From Halomonas smyrnensis AAD6 (GTDB lineage Bacteria; Pseudomonadota; Gammaproteobacteria; Pseudomonadales; Halomonadaceae), in contig NZ_AJKS02000008.1 in the NCBI RefSeq assembly GCF_000265245.1, positions 62,001 to 126,000 of the forward strand: a stretch of 64,000 nucleotides of DNA, in the 5' to 3' direction. The notes below the pieces were generated by a model that saw nothing but the letters and a program-made list of their open reading frames with translations, had not been told where the DNA came from and made no database searches. Shown one piece after another: positions 16,082 to 23,868 of this stretch. Every line of letters starts with the position of its first letter. The stretch's first letter is position 1. Made by a program: the position numbers and the translations under genes.

Positions 16082-17855
16082 GGGCGCGAGCCCGTCGGAG
16101 CGACCCTCGTTGCGCGGCCCGTCGATCGCGTGGGGCGCGCTGCTGCCGACCCTGTCGCGGCTGCTCACCCTCGGCGGCGTGGTGGTGCTGGTGGGCCTGC
16201 TGCCGTGGCTCTCGGGGCGCGACCCGGCGCTCAGCATCCTGCGCGCCCGGGCCGGCGACCAGAACCCGACCCCGGAGGCACTCGATGCCATCCGCGAGCA
16301 GCTGGGCCTGGCCATGGGGCCGCTCGAGACGCTCGGCCACTGGGTCGGCGGCCTGCTGCACGGCGATGCCGGCACCTCCTGGATCTCCGGTACCCCGGTG
16401 CTGCCGGGCCTGCTGCAGGCGGCCGGGGTGTCGCTTGCGCTGATGGCGGCGGCGCTGGTCGTCGCGCTTTCCACCGCGCTGCTGGTCTGCCTGCCGGCCC
16501 TGCGGCGCGGCCTCGACGGTCGTCCGGCGCCGAGCTCGGGCGCGATGGCCGCGGCCGTCACGGCGCTGCCGGAGTTTTTGCTCGCGGCGCTGCTGCTGGT
16601 GGTGTTCGCCGCCTGGCTGCGCTGGCTGCCGCCCTATGGCTGGGGCGAGTGGCGCCACCTGGTGCTGCCGGCGCTGTCGCTGGGGCTGCCGGCCGGCGGC
16701 CTGCTGGGGCGGCTGTTCAGCGACGGCCTGACCTCGGCCTTCGCCGAGCGCTGGGTCGCGACCTGGCACATGGCGGGCTTCTCGCGGCGGTGCCTGGCGC
16801 TGGCCGCGCTGAAGCGCACCCTGCCGAGCCTGATGCCCCAGGTGGGGCTGGTGGTGGTGGGCCTGACCGGCGGGGCGATCGCCGTCGAGCAGGTGTTCTC
16901 GATTCCCGGCCTCGGCCGGGCCACGCTCGGCGCGGCCTCCGCCCAGGACCTGCCGGCGCTGCAGACCGGCATCCTGATCCTGCTGGCCATTGCCGTGGCG
17001 CTGGGCGGGCTGGCCAACCTCGGCCGCTCGCTGCTGCTGGGCCGGGCGATGCGGGCCGGCGCGGTGCCGGTGGCGGCCCCGGTGGCCCACGGCGGCGGCC
17101 GGCGCTGGATCGTGCCGTCGGTGGCGGCGGCGCTGCTGCTGACGATCGTGCTGGCGGGGCTCGCCCGCGATCCGATGACCTCGGCCTACCTGCGCCTGCA
17201 GCCGCCGGGGGCGGGGCTGCCGCTGGGCGCCGACGGCATCGGCCGCGACATCCTCGCGCGGGTCAGCCACGGCGCGCTCTCCACCATGGGCATGGCGCTG
17301 GCCACGGTGCTGGTCACCTTCGTGCTGGGGCTCGCGATCGGGCTGATGCCGCGGCTGGCGGCCGGGCCCATCGAGGTCACCAACGCCACGCCGCCGGTGA
17401 TTGCCGGGCTGATCGTGGCCGGCCTGATGGGGCCGAGCGCCGCCGGCGCGGTGATCGCGGTGACGGCGGTGAGCTGGGCGCCGCTGGCGGCGCACACCTC
17501 GGCGCTGGTCAGCGAGACCCTGGCCCAGCCGCACGTGCGCATCACCCCGGTGCTCGGCGTGGGGCGCTGGCGGCTGCTGTCGCGCTACGTGCTGCCCGCG
17601 CTGGTCGGGCCGGTGTTCCGCCACGCCATGCTGCGCCTGCCGGGCACCGCGCTGGCGCTGGCCGCCCTCGGTTTCCTCGGGCTCGGCCCGCGGCCGCCGG
17701 CCCCGGAATGGGGGCTTCTGCTCGCCGACAGCATGCCCTACCTGGAGCGCGCGCCCTGGGCGGTGCTGGTGCCGTCGCTGGCGCTGGTGCTGATGTCGAT
17801 CCTGGCGGTCTCGCTTTCCGGCCTGTGGCGCGGGCGCGAGGCCGGCGGGGCGTGA
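16068..17855 (+). CDS. ABC importer permease with DppB-like and DppC-like halves fused
   Basis: 595 residues, about twice the length of one permease. The N-terminal half has the DppB pattern (a linker with REQLGLAMGPLETLGHWVGG, then VEQVFSIPGLGRATLGAA), the C-terminal half the DppC pattern (LGADGIGRDILARVSHGALS, then ALGFLGLGPRPPAPEWGLLL). The junction is at about residues 325-350. Fusion fixes the heterodimer stoichiometry of the channel. It starts 14 bases inside the binding-protein gene and is followed by a strong terminator. Confidence 0.88.
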   Translation: MAPSKGASPSERPSLRGPSIAWGALLPTLSRLLTLGGVVVLVGLLPWLSGRDPALSILRARAGDQNPTPEALDAIREQLGLAMGPLETLGHWVGGLLHGDAGTSWISGTPVLPGLLQAAGVSLALMAAALVVALSTALLVCLPALRRGLDGRPAPSSGAMAAAVTALPEFLLAALLLVVFAAWLRWLPPYGWGEWRHLVLPALSLGLPAGGLLGRLFSDGLTSAFAERWVATWHMAGFSRRCLALAALKRTLPSLMPQVGLVVVGLTGGAIAVEQVFSIPGLGRATLGAASAQDLPALQTGILILLAIAVALGGLANLGRSLLLGRAMRAGAVPVAAPVAHGGGRRWIVPSVAAALLLTIVLAGLARDPMTSAYLRLQPPGAGLPLGADGIGRDILARVSHGALSTMGMALATVLVTFVLGLAIGLMPRLAAGPIEVTNATPPVIAGLIVAGLMGPSAAGAVIAVTAVSWAPLAAHTSALVSETLAQPHVRITPVLGVGRWRLLSRYVLPALVGPVFRHAMLRLPGTALALAALGFLGLGPRPPAPEWGLLLADSMPYLERAPWAVLVPSLALVLMSILAVSLSGLWRGREAGGA

Positions 17856-17880
17856 CGGGGCGGGCGCCTCGATCATACGC

Positions 17881-17914
17881 ACGACAAAGGGGCCCCTGGG
17901 GGCCCCTTTGTCGT
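17881..17914. terminator. Bidirectional terminator between the permease gene and the secreted-protein gene
   Basis: A nearly perfect stem of about 15 bases, ACGACAAAGGGGCCCC with its complement, and a tight loop. T-rich flanks are present on both sides of the stem (TTTGTCGTT on the plus strand). It serves two convergent genes. Confidence 0.85.
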
Positions 17915-17935
17915 TCTGGCGGTCTGCCGGGCGGC

Positions 17936-18370
17936 TTACTGCGCGGTGATGGTGCTCATCACCAGGTTGCCGTCGATCTTGATCGGGCCGTCTTCCGAGG
18001 CGCCGAGGGTGTACTCGAAGATCCCGGTCTCCATGCCGCCTTCCTCGCTGTGCACCATCAGCATCAGCTGGTCGCCGGCGCTGACGTCTTCGGTGAGGAT
18101 CGCGGTGACGTCCATGTTCTCGCCTTCCTTGAGCGGGGCATGGCCGACCACCGGGCCGGGTTTCATGCTGTCATCGGTGCGGTGCACCACCAGCCAGCCG
18201 TTGCTGCCCGCCATGACCTTTTCCGCGGTGACCGTGCCGCCCGCGACGGACTGGTCATCGGCCCAGACTTCCGGATGCATGTCGCCGTGCATTTCCGCCT
18301 GAGCCAGGGAAGCGCCGGTGAGCAGAGCGGCGGATACGAATGCGCTTGCCATAAACTTGGTCATCATCAT
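17936..18370 (-). CDS. Secreted DUF7282-like protein
   Basis: 144 residues with a cleavable signal peptide (TKFMASAFVSAALLTGAS then LAQAE). The mature part (WADDQSVAGGTVTAEKVMAG, GWLVVHR, VVGHAPLKEG, MLMVHSEEGG, FEYTLGASEDGPI) follows the DUF7282 pattern common in haloarchaea and halophiles, and is acidic. Function unknown; an immunoglobulin-like periplasmic domain is likely. Three consecutive ATGs follow AAGGAGAGA, so the start may be any of 18370, 18367 or 18364. It lies downstream of an ECF sigma/anti-sigma pair and could be in that regulon. Confidence 0.75.
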   Translation of the reverse strand: MMMTKFMASAFVSAALLTGASLAQAEMHGDMHPEVWADDQSVAGGTVTAEKVMAGSNGWLVVHRTDDSMKPGPVVGHAPLKEGENMDVTAILTEDVSAGDQLMLMVHSEEGGMETGIFEYTLGASEDGPIKIDGNLVMSTITAQ

Positions 18371-18478
18371 TCTCTCCTTGAGTTCCGAGCACGCCCCATC
18401 GAAGCAAAGGGTTTGGGATGGGCGTGCCCGCAGTTACGAGAGACGAGCGACGATGGTTTCACCTCGGCGCGAAAAAAA

Positions 18479-19231
18479 TCACAGCCGCTGGGCCGAGGCG
18501 TCCTGACCGGTGGGATAGAGGTAGCCGTGGATCGCCGGGCCGCTCGGCTGGCCGGTGGGCGAGCCGCCGGGCGGCTCGATGCTGATGCCGAAGGTGGCGC
18601 GCTTGAGCAGCTCGGGATCGAAGTCGCTCAGGGCGTCGGCCGGCAGGCTCAGGTCGTCGTTGAGCACCCCCACCGAGCGCGGATTCGGCCCCAGCGAGGC
18701 ATCCTTGATCCACAGCTGATAGGCGCGATCCGGCAGCGGCTCGGCGGTGACCGGCCGCACGTTCAGGCGACGGCTGTCGAGGTCCACGGAGAGCATGAAG
18801 GCGGGCTGCTGGTCGTCCTGCTGGAACACGGCCACGAACGGCGACTCGCTCGGCCCCGGCTCGACGGGGACGATCAGCACCGCGGCCAGTACCAGCGCCG
18901 CGGCGGAGGCGAGCCCGGTGCTCCAGCGCCAGAAGCGCAGCCGGCGCCGCATGGCGTCGAGCTGGGAGACCTTGCCCTCGCGCTCGCCGGTGACCGGCGT
19001 GGCGTCCAGCGCCTCGATGCGCCGCTCGATCCTCGCCAGCAGGTCCGGCCCCGGTGCCACCGCGGCGATGTCATCGCCGAGGGGCGCGAGGCGCCTCTCC
19101 CACTCGAGGATGCGGCCGTCCAGCTCGGGGTCTGCCCGTCGGCGGCGCTGGATCTCGGCGCGCTCGTCGGCGCCCAGGGTGCCGAGCACGAACTCGGCGG
19201 CCAGCATGTCGATGTCGTCGTGGTCTGTCAT
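18479..19231 (-). CDS. Anti-sigma factor (RskA-like, zinc-free type)
   Basis: 250 residues. An N-terminal cytoplasmic sigma-binding region (DDIDMLAAEFVLGTLGADER, then LDGRILEWERRLAPLGDDI), one transmembrane helix at about residues 106-124 (TGLASAAALVLAAVLIV) and a periplasmic RskA-type domain (FQQDDQQPAFMLSVDLDSRR, YQLWIKDASLGPNPRSVGVL). The ATG overlaps the sigma stop (ATGA), giving coupled synthesis. It should hold the preceding ECF sigma factor inactive until a periplasmic signal arrives. Confidence 0.88.
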   Translation of the reverse strand: MTDHDDIDMLAAEFVLGTLGADERAEIQRRRRADPELDGRILEWERRLAPLGDDIAAVAPGPDLLARIERRIEALDATPVTGEREGKVSQLDAMRRRLRFWRWSTGLASAAALVLAAVLIVPVEPGPSESPFVAVFQQDDQQPAFMLSVDLDSRRLNVRPVTAEPLPDRAYQLWIKDASLGPNPRSVGVLNDDLSLPADALSDFDPELLKRATFGISIEPPGGSPTGQPSGPAIHGYLYPTGQDASAQRL

Positions 19232-19770
19232 GACGCCAGACACCCCTTGAGTTGCTTGAGGGCTCGATGGAGCCAGGTCTTGACGGTGTTCACCGGCTGC
19301 TCGAAGTGGGCGGCCAGGTCGGCCCGGGACCAGCCATCCAGATAGGCCAGGCGCACCATGTCCCGGCGGTTGCCCTCCAGCTCGGCCAGGCAGGCATGCA
19401 GGCGGCGCGCGTTCTCGTCGCGCTCGGCGTGCTCCCGGGCGCCGGGGGCATCGGAGGGCGTCTGGTCGAGGACGTCGTCCGACTCATGGGGCGCCCGGGG
19501 CCGTCGGCGCAGCTCGTCGATGGCGGCGTGTCGGGCGATGCTCGCCATCCAGGCGATTGCCGAGGCCCGGCCGTCGTCGAACTGCCCGGCCTTCTGCCAG
19601 ATGGTGACGTAGACCTCCTGCACGACGTCGTCGGTGCGTCCCCGTTCCTTCAGGATACGCAGCACCGTGCCATAGAGTTTCGCCGAGGTGGCGTCATAGA
19701 GTTCGGCGAAGGCCTGTCGGTCGCGCCGAGTCACGCGCTGGAGCAGGTCCTGCAGGCGATCACTGGACAT
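19228..19770 (-). CDS. ECF RNA polymerase sigma factor
   Basis: 180 residues. Region 2 (AFAELYDATSAKLYGTVLRI, DDVVQEVYVTIWQKA) and region 4 (NRRDMVRLAYLDGWSRADLA, PVNTVKTWLHRALKQLK) are both clear; the sequence is close to the SigK/RpoE-like group that pairs with RskA-type anti-sigma factors. First gene of the sigma/anti-sigma operon. No recognisable autoregulatory promoter was identified. Confidence 0.92.
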   Translation of the reverse strand: MSSDRLQDLLQRVTRRDRQAFAELYDATSAKLYGTVLRILKERGRTDDVVQEVYVTIWQKAGQFDDGRASAIAWMASIARHAAIDELRRRPRAPHESDDVLDQTPSDAPGAREHAERDENARRLHACLAELEGNRRDMVRLAYLDGWSRADLAAHFEQPVNTVKTWLHRALKQLKGCLAS

Positions 19771-19888
19771 ACCACATTCCCTGTCATGTCGATGGTCGAG
19801 GCCGATGAGAGCGGCATCATGCTCGCGCAGACTGCCGCCTCGCCGTCGTGACGGTCAAGGCGCCGTCTTTCCACGCTGCGCCGGAGCG

Positions 19889-20233
19889 TCAGGGGAGGGC
19901 GGCCAGGACCTCCACCAGGCCGAAGGCGGTGACGCCGGCGACCACCGGCCAGCCCAGCGAGCGCCGCCGATACCACACGACCAGGGTCGCCAGCACGCCG
20001 ATCCCGGTGGCCAGCCAGCCGATGGCGTCGAGGCGATCAGGCACCAGCGACACGCCGAGCACCGCGGCGACCATCATCGGGCCGAGCAGGGAGAGCCAGC
20101 GGGGCATGGCCTCGATGCCGTCCGCGCCGTCGAGGCGACGGAGACGGCGCTGCATCCACAGCAGCGGCAGCAGACGAATCAGCAGGGTGCCGAGGGCCGT
20201 GGCCAGCAGGGCCAGCCAGAGGTCGTTACTCAT
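19889..20233 (-). CDS. azlD: AzlD family branched-chain amino acid exporter subunit
   Basis: 114 residues with about four hydrophobic helices (ALLATALGTLLIRLLPLLW, WLSLLGPMMVAAVLGVS, WLATGIGVLATLVVWY, PVVAGVTAFGLVEVLAAL). Small partner of AzlC in a branched-chain amino acid export system. Its start overlaps the azlC stop by eight bases. Confidence 0.9.
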   Translation of the reverse strand: MSNDLWLALLATALGTLLIRLLPLLWMQRRLRRLDGADGIEAMPRWLSLLGPMMVAAVLGVSLVPDRLDAIGWLATGIGVLATLVVWYRRRSLGWPVVAGVTAFGLVEVLAALP

Positions 20234-20948
20234 GGGGCGCCTCCGGCGTGAAGCGGACCAGGGTGAAGCACAGGGCGCCGCAGGCGGCGGCGATGGGGAT
20301 GCCGATGTTGGTATAGCCGACCAGGCTGCAGAGCATCGCCACGCCGATGCTGATCATCAGCGCCAGGCTCCAGCGCTTCGAGGTGCAACGCGGCGCCACC
20401 AGCACCAGGAACAGCGCCGGCAGAGCGAAGGGCAGTATCTCGCCCAGCAGCGGCCAGCGCGCCATCAGCCAGTCGCCGGCCAGGGCGCCGAGCAGGGTGC
20501 CGAGGATCCAGCTGGTCCAGGCCAGCAGCGCGGCACCGGTGAACCAGCCGAGGCGCTGCGCTTCCGGCAGCTGCGGCAAGCGGTGATGGGCCAGGGCGAA
20601 GACCTGGTCGGTCAGGCCGTGCATCAGCACGAGCCACCAGCGGCTGCGGTCCAGCCACGGCGCCAGGTTGGGGCCGTAGACCGCATGGCGCACGTTGAGC
20701 AGCAGCGTCATGGCCACCGCCAGCCACAGCGGCGCGCCGCCGGCGATCATGCCGATGAGCAGGAACTGCGAGGCGCCGGCGTAGATCAGCGTCGAGATCA
20801 GCGTCGCCTCCCAGGCCGTCAAGCCGGCCTGAACGGCGATCAGCCCGAAGGAGATCGCCACCGGCACGTAACCGCCGAGCAGCGGGAAGGCCTCGCGCAC
20901 GCCGGACAGCCAGGCGCGGGAAGGCGCCGAGGTCGCCTGGTCGATCAT
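20226..20948 (-). CDS. azlC: AzlC family branched-chain amino acid exporter subunit
   Basis: 240 residues, with the AzlC hallmark segments PLLGGYVPVAISFGLIA, YAGASQFLLIGMI and LLLNVRHAVYGPNLAPWL. Multi-pass inner membrane protein. The ATG at 20948 follows GGGAGG and overlaps the stop of the XRE regulator upstream (ATGA). The operon is regulator, azlC, azlD, so the regulator probably controls it. Confidence 0.92.
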   Translation of the reverse strand: MIDQATSAPSRAWLSGVREAFPLLGGYVPVAISFGLIAVQAGLTAWEATLISTLIYAGASQFLLIGMIAGGAPLWLAVAMTLLLNVRHAVYGPNLAPWLDRSRWWLVLMHGLTDQVFALAHHRLPQLPEAQRLGWFTGAALLAWTSWILGTLLGALAGDWLMARWPLLGEILPFALPALFLVLVAPRCTSKRWSLALMISIGVAMLCSLVGYTNIGIPIAAACGALCFTLVRFTPEAPHE

Positions 20949-21472
20949 GATGCCTCCCTCTCGGCGTAGACGATGGTCAGGATCAGCGTCGCCCACTGCT
21001 CGCCGGTGCGATAGCGGTGGGGGCGGTCGGCGCCGAACGCGAGGCTGTCGCCGGCGTGCAGCGTGCGCAGGTCGTCCTCGGGGCCGGCCTCGAGCTCGCC
21101 GCTGAGCACGGTGAGCGATTCCGTGGCGCCGGGGGTGTGCCCCTCGGCATGGCGATCGGTATGGGGGGCGCAGCGCATCCAGTAGGCGTCGACCTGGCGG
21201 CCTTCCTGGCCCTGGTCGATCAGCCTCACCTGCACGCCGTCTTCGCCGAGGGGCACGGTGATCGGCGCCACCAGGGTGCCGAAGGGCATGTTCAGCTGCA
21301 CCGCCAGCCGCCAGATGGTGTCCAGCGTGGGGTTCCCGTTGCCCTGCTCGAGGCGCGACAGGTTCGACTTGGCGATGCCGGCGGCGGCGGCCAGCTGCGA
21401 CAGCGACAGCCCGCGCTCCTGGCGCAGGCGCTGAAGGTGCTGGCCCAGGGTGCTGAGGGCGAGATGGTCCAT
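20945..21472 (-). CDS. XRE family regulator with C-terminal cupin domain
   Basis: 175 residues. The helix-turn-helix lies at about 8-62 (LGQHLQRLRQERGLSLSQLA, IAKSNLSRLEQGNGNPTLDT), the cupin at about 95-170 (HTPGATESLTVLSGELEAG, LHAGDSLAFGADRPHRYRTG). Regulators of this design sense small molecules through the cupin. First gene of the operon with azlCD; a symmetric operator-like array lies 33 bases upstream. Confidence 0.9.
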   Translation of the reverse strand: MDHLALSTLGQHLQRLRQERGLSLSQLAAAAGIAKSNLSRLEQGNGNPTLDTIWRLAVQLNMPFGTLVAPITVPLGEDGVQVRLIDQGQEGRQVDAYWMRCAPHTDRHAEGHTPGATESLTVLSGELEAGPEDDLRTLHAGDSLAFGADRPHRYRTGEQWATLILTIVYAEREAS

Positions 21473-21504
21473 GGAAGCTTCCGGTACGAGGGGGTGTCCA
21501 CGAA

Positions 21505-21540
21505 TTGTTCGATATAAGGAACGTTCTATAAAAAGAACAA
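21505..21540. promoter_or_regulatory. Symmetric operator-like array upstream of the XRE-azlCD operon
   Basis: TTGTTC, eight bases, the perfect palindrome GAACGTTC, eight bases, GAACAA: the outer arms are reverse complements and share one centre with the inner palindrome. The spacers are AT-rich and may hold the -10 element. Autoregulation by the XRE protein is likely. Confidence 0.55.
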
Positions 21541-21711
21541 CCGACTGTCAAGGGAGGCCGTCCGGCCGGCGCCGCTATACCGGGCCGGGGTAGGAAGCGA
21601 CCGGGAATGCCGCAAGGCGCACGATGAAGGAGAAGGGGCGGGAGACGCCGCGGGCAGTGGCGAGGAGGAAGGGAAGAAGCGAAGGCGGGAGGAGGATAAA
21701 GCGAAAAGGTA

Positions 21712-21733
21712 CCCGGCCGCCGCAGCGGCCGGG
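21712..21733 (-). terminator. Terminator of sstT
   Basis: Nine-base perfect stem CCCGGCCGC/GCGGCCGGG with a four-base loop, directly after the sstT stop and followed in the direction of transcription by TACCTTTTCG. Confidence 0.8.
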
Positions 21734-21743
21734 CAGGCGAGGC

Positions 21744-22970
21744 TCAGGCCTCGTCGGTGTTGCCGTCGGCGCGGCAGGCCGCGGCGGTGAACAGCACATC
21801 GGTGGAGGAGTTCAGCGCCGTCTCGGTGGAGTCCTGCACCACGCTGATCACGAAGCCGATCGCCACCACCTGCATGGCCACGTCGGCGGAGATGCCGAAC
21901 AGGCTGGCGGCCATGGGAATAAGCAGCAGCGAGCCGCCGGCCACGCCTGACACGCCGCAGGCGGCCAGCGCCGAGACGATGCACAGCAGCAGCGCGGTGA
22001 CGAAATCGACCTGGATACCGAGGGTATGGGCAGCGGCCAGGGTGATCACGGTGATGGTGATGGCGGCGCCGCACATGTTGATCGTCGCGCCCAGCGGGAT
22101 CGAGATCGAATAGGTATCGGCGTGCAGCTTCAAACGCTTGCACAGCTCCAAGTTGACCGGAATGTTGGCCGCCGAGCTGCGGGTGAAGAAGGCGGTGATG
22201 GCGCTGCCGCGCAGGCAGGTGAACACCAGCGGATAGGGATTGCGGCCGGTCTTCAGGAACACGATCAGCGGATTGGTGACCAGCGCCACGAACACCATGC
22301 AGCCGACGATCACCAGCAGCAGGCGGCCGTAGTCGAGCAGGGCGTCGAGGCCGGATTCGGCCAGGGTGTTGGCGACCAGGCCGAAGATGCCCAGCGGGGC
22401 GAAGCGGATCACCATCTGGACGATGCCCGACACGGCATCGGACAGGTCCTTGAGCGCGGTGCGGGTGGTGTCCGCGGCGCGGCGCAGCAGCAGCCCGAGG
22501 CCCACGGCCCAGGCCAGGATGGCGATGAAGTTGGCCTCCATCAGTGCCTCGACCGGGTTGGCCACGGCGTTGAGCAGCAGGTTGCGCAGGATCTCGGTGA
22601 CGCTGCCGGGCGGCGTGCCGCTGGCCGCCGGGGCGTTCAGCGCCAGGCTGGTGGGGAAGGCGAAGCTCGCCGCCACGGCGACCAGCGCCGCCACCAGGGT
22701 GCCGATGAGGTAGAGCACCAGCACGGAGCGGATGTGGGTGGGCTGGCCCTGGCGATGGTTGGCGATCGCCGCGGCCACCAGCACGAAGACCAGCACCGGC
22801 GCCACGGCCTTCAGCGCGGAGACGAAGACCTGGCCGAGCAGGGCGGCCGACTGGGCGGTATCGGGGGCGAGGGTGGCGAGCAGCAGGCCGGCGACGATGC
22901 CCAGCGCGATCTGGGGGATCAGCCCCAGCCGCAGCAGCGGGCGGCCCAGGGAGTTGAGGGTAGCGATCAT
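21744..22970 (-). CDS. sstT: Serine/threonine:sodium symporter SstT
   Basis: 408 residues of the dicarboxylate/amino acid:cation symporter family. SstT-specific blocks include [52 protein letters not shown] and [20 protein letters not shown]. Takes up serine and threonine with sodium, suited to a salt-loving host. The start at MIATLNSLG has AAGAGA upstream; an in-frame codon at 23000 would add ten residues. Monocistronic, followed by a clear terminator. Confidence 0.95.
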   Translation of the reverse strand: MIATLNSLGRPLLRLGLIPQIALGIVAGLLLATLAPDTAQSAALLGQVFVSALKAVAPVLVFVLVAAAIANHRQGQPTHIRSVLVLYLIGTLVAALVAVAASFAFPTSLALNAPAASGTPPGSVTEILRNLLLNAVANPVEALMEANFIAILAWAVGLGLLLRRAADTTRTALKDLSDAVSGIVQMVIRFAPLGIFGLVANTLAESGLDALLDYGRLLLVIVGCMVFVALVTNPLIVFLKTGRNPYPLVFTCLRGSAITAFFTRSSAANIPVNLELCKRLKLHADTYSISIPLGATINMCGAAITITVITLAAAHTLGIQVDFVTALLLCIVSALAACGVSGVAGGSLLLIPMAASLFGISADVAMQVVAIGFVISVVQDSTETALNSSTDVLFTAAACRADGNTDEA

Positions 22971-23495
22971 GGGTGTCTCTTGTGGAATCACGGGGTGCAT
23001 GAACGTGTCGTGCGCCGGGGTCGCCGTATCACCACGTGGCCACGCCGCGGGGTTGCCGCGGGGCTCGGGACACGCGAGGGCGATGGCCTGTCGACGCCCT
23101 GCCCGGGTGTCGCCCGGGCAGGCGCGCGAATTCTACCATCGACGCAAAACGATAGGGGGTACGACCTTGGTTTCTCTTGAAACCAGGCGGGTGTGCTGAT
23201 CTGTCGCCGTTTCCAGGGTGGAATATGCGGTGAGGACGTCGGCAGGCAGGGGCCTTCAGGAATGGCGGAGGTGCCGGCGCGGATCGTCGTTATGGCTCAG
23301 CGGCGAGGTGGCCTCGCAGCCGAGGCAGCGGCAGATGTCCCGATCGACAACCGGCCGGAACCGTTTCCCGGTTGGCCAAGGCAGGCCCGGCCCCGGGCCG
23401 AGTGGCGCTCACCGGGGGAGATGGCGTGAACCGATGGAACCTAGGTCAATCATCGGCGGTTGTCGCGCCGAGGATGCCGAATGTGACGGATCGGC
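22971..23495. other. Gene-free stretch upstream of sstT
   Basis: No credible gene. Hairpins stand at 23098-23122 (CCTGCCCGGG/CCCGGGCAGG, five-base loop) and 23168-23185 (TGGTTTC-TCTT-GAAACCA). These could be part of an sstT leader or a terminator for genes further right. No known riboswitch was recognised. Confidence 0.5.
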
Positions 23496-23822
23496 TCAGC
23501 CGCCCCGCGGGGCCAGCAGGATGATGCCGGCGCCGGCCAGGCACAGCGCGGCGCCGAGCAGGTCCCAGCGGTCGGGCAGGCGGTGCTCCACCGCCCACAG
23601 CCAGGCGAGCGAGGCGACGATATAGACGCCGCCGTAGGCGGCATAGGCGCGGCCGGCCTGGTCGGCCGAGGAGAGGCTGAGCAGCCAGGCGAACAGCACC
23701 AGGCTGGCCAGCCCCGGCAGCAGCCACAGCGCCGAGGCGCCCTGACGCCACCAGGCCCAGACGCTGAAGCAGCCGGCGATCTCGGCCAGGGCGGCGGCCA
23801 CGTACACCGGCAGCGTCAGCAT
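23496..23822 (-). CDS. ynfA: YnfA family (UPF0060) small membrane protein
   Basis: 108 residues, four helices, with the family motifs [37 protein letters not shown] and [20 protein letters not shown]. The fold is like that of small multidrug resistance exporters; the role is not settled. Stands alone between sstT and the isocitrate dehydrogenase gene. Confidence 0.92.
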   Translation of the reverse strand: MLTLPVYVAAALAEIAGCFSVWAWWRQGASALWLLPGLASLVLFAWLLSLSSADQAGRAYAAYGGVYIVASLAWLWAVEHRLPDRWDLLGAALCLAGAGIILLAPRGG

Positions 23823-23868
23823 GACGCCGCCGGGGCAGACAAGTGCAGCATGAGGGAAGCGGGAGCGA

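Noticed and set aside
16130..19345. A very long plus-strand open frame of over 1000 codons across the permease and anti-sigma genes
   Set aside because: Composition is Ala/Gly/Arg-rich low complexity and it overlaps well-supported genes in other frames; an artefact of high GC. The same applies to other long frames opposite nirB, phoX, mepM and the isocitrate dehydrogenase gene.
23193..23429. Possible small gene upstream of sstT
   Set aside because: Overlapping frames of similar quality, no family, poor codon pattern; treated as intergenic.
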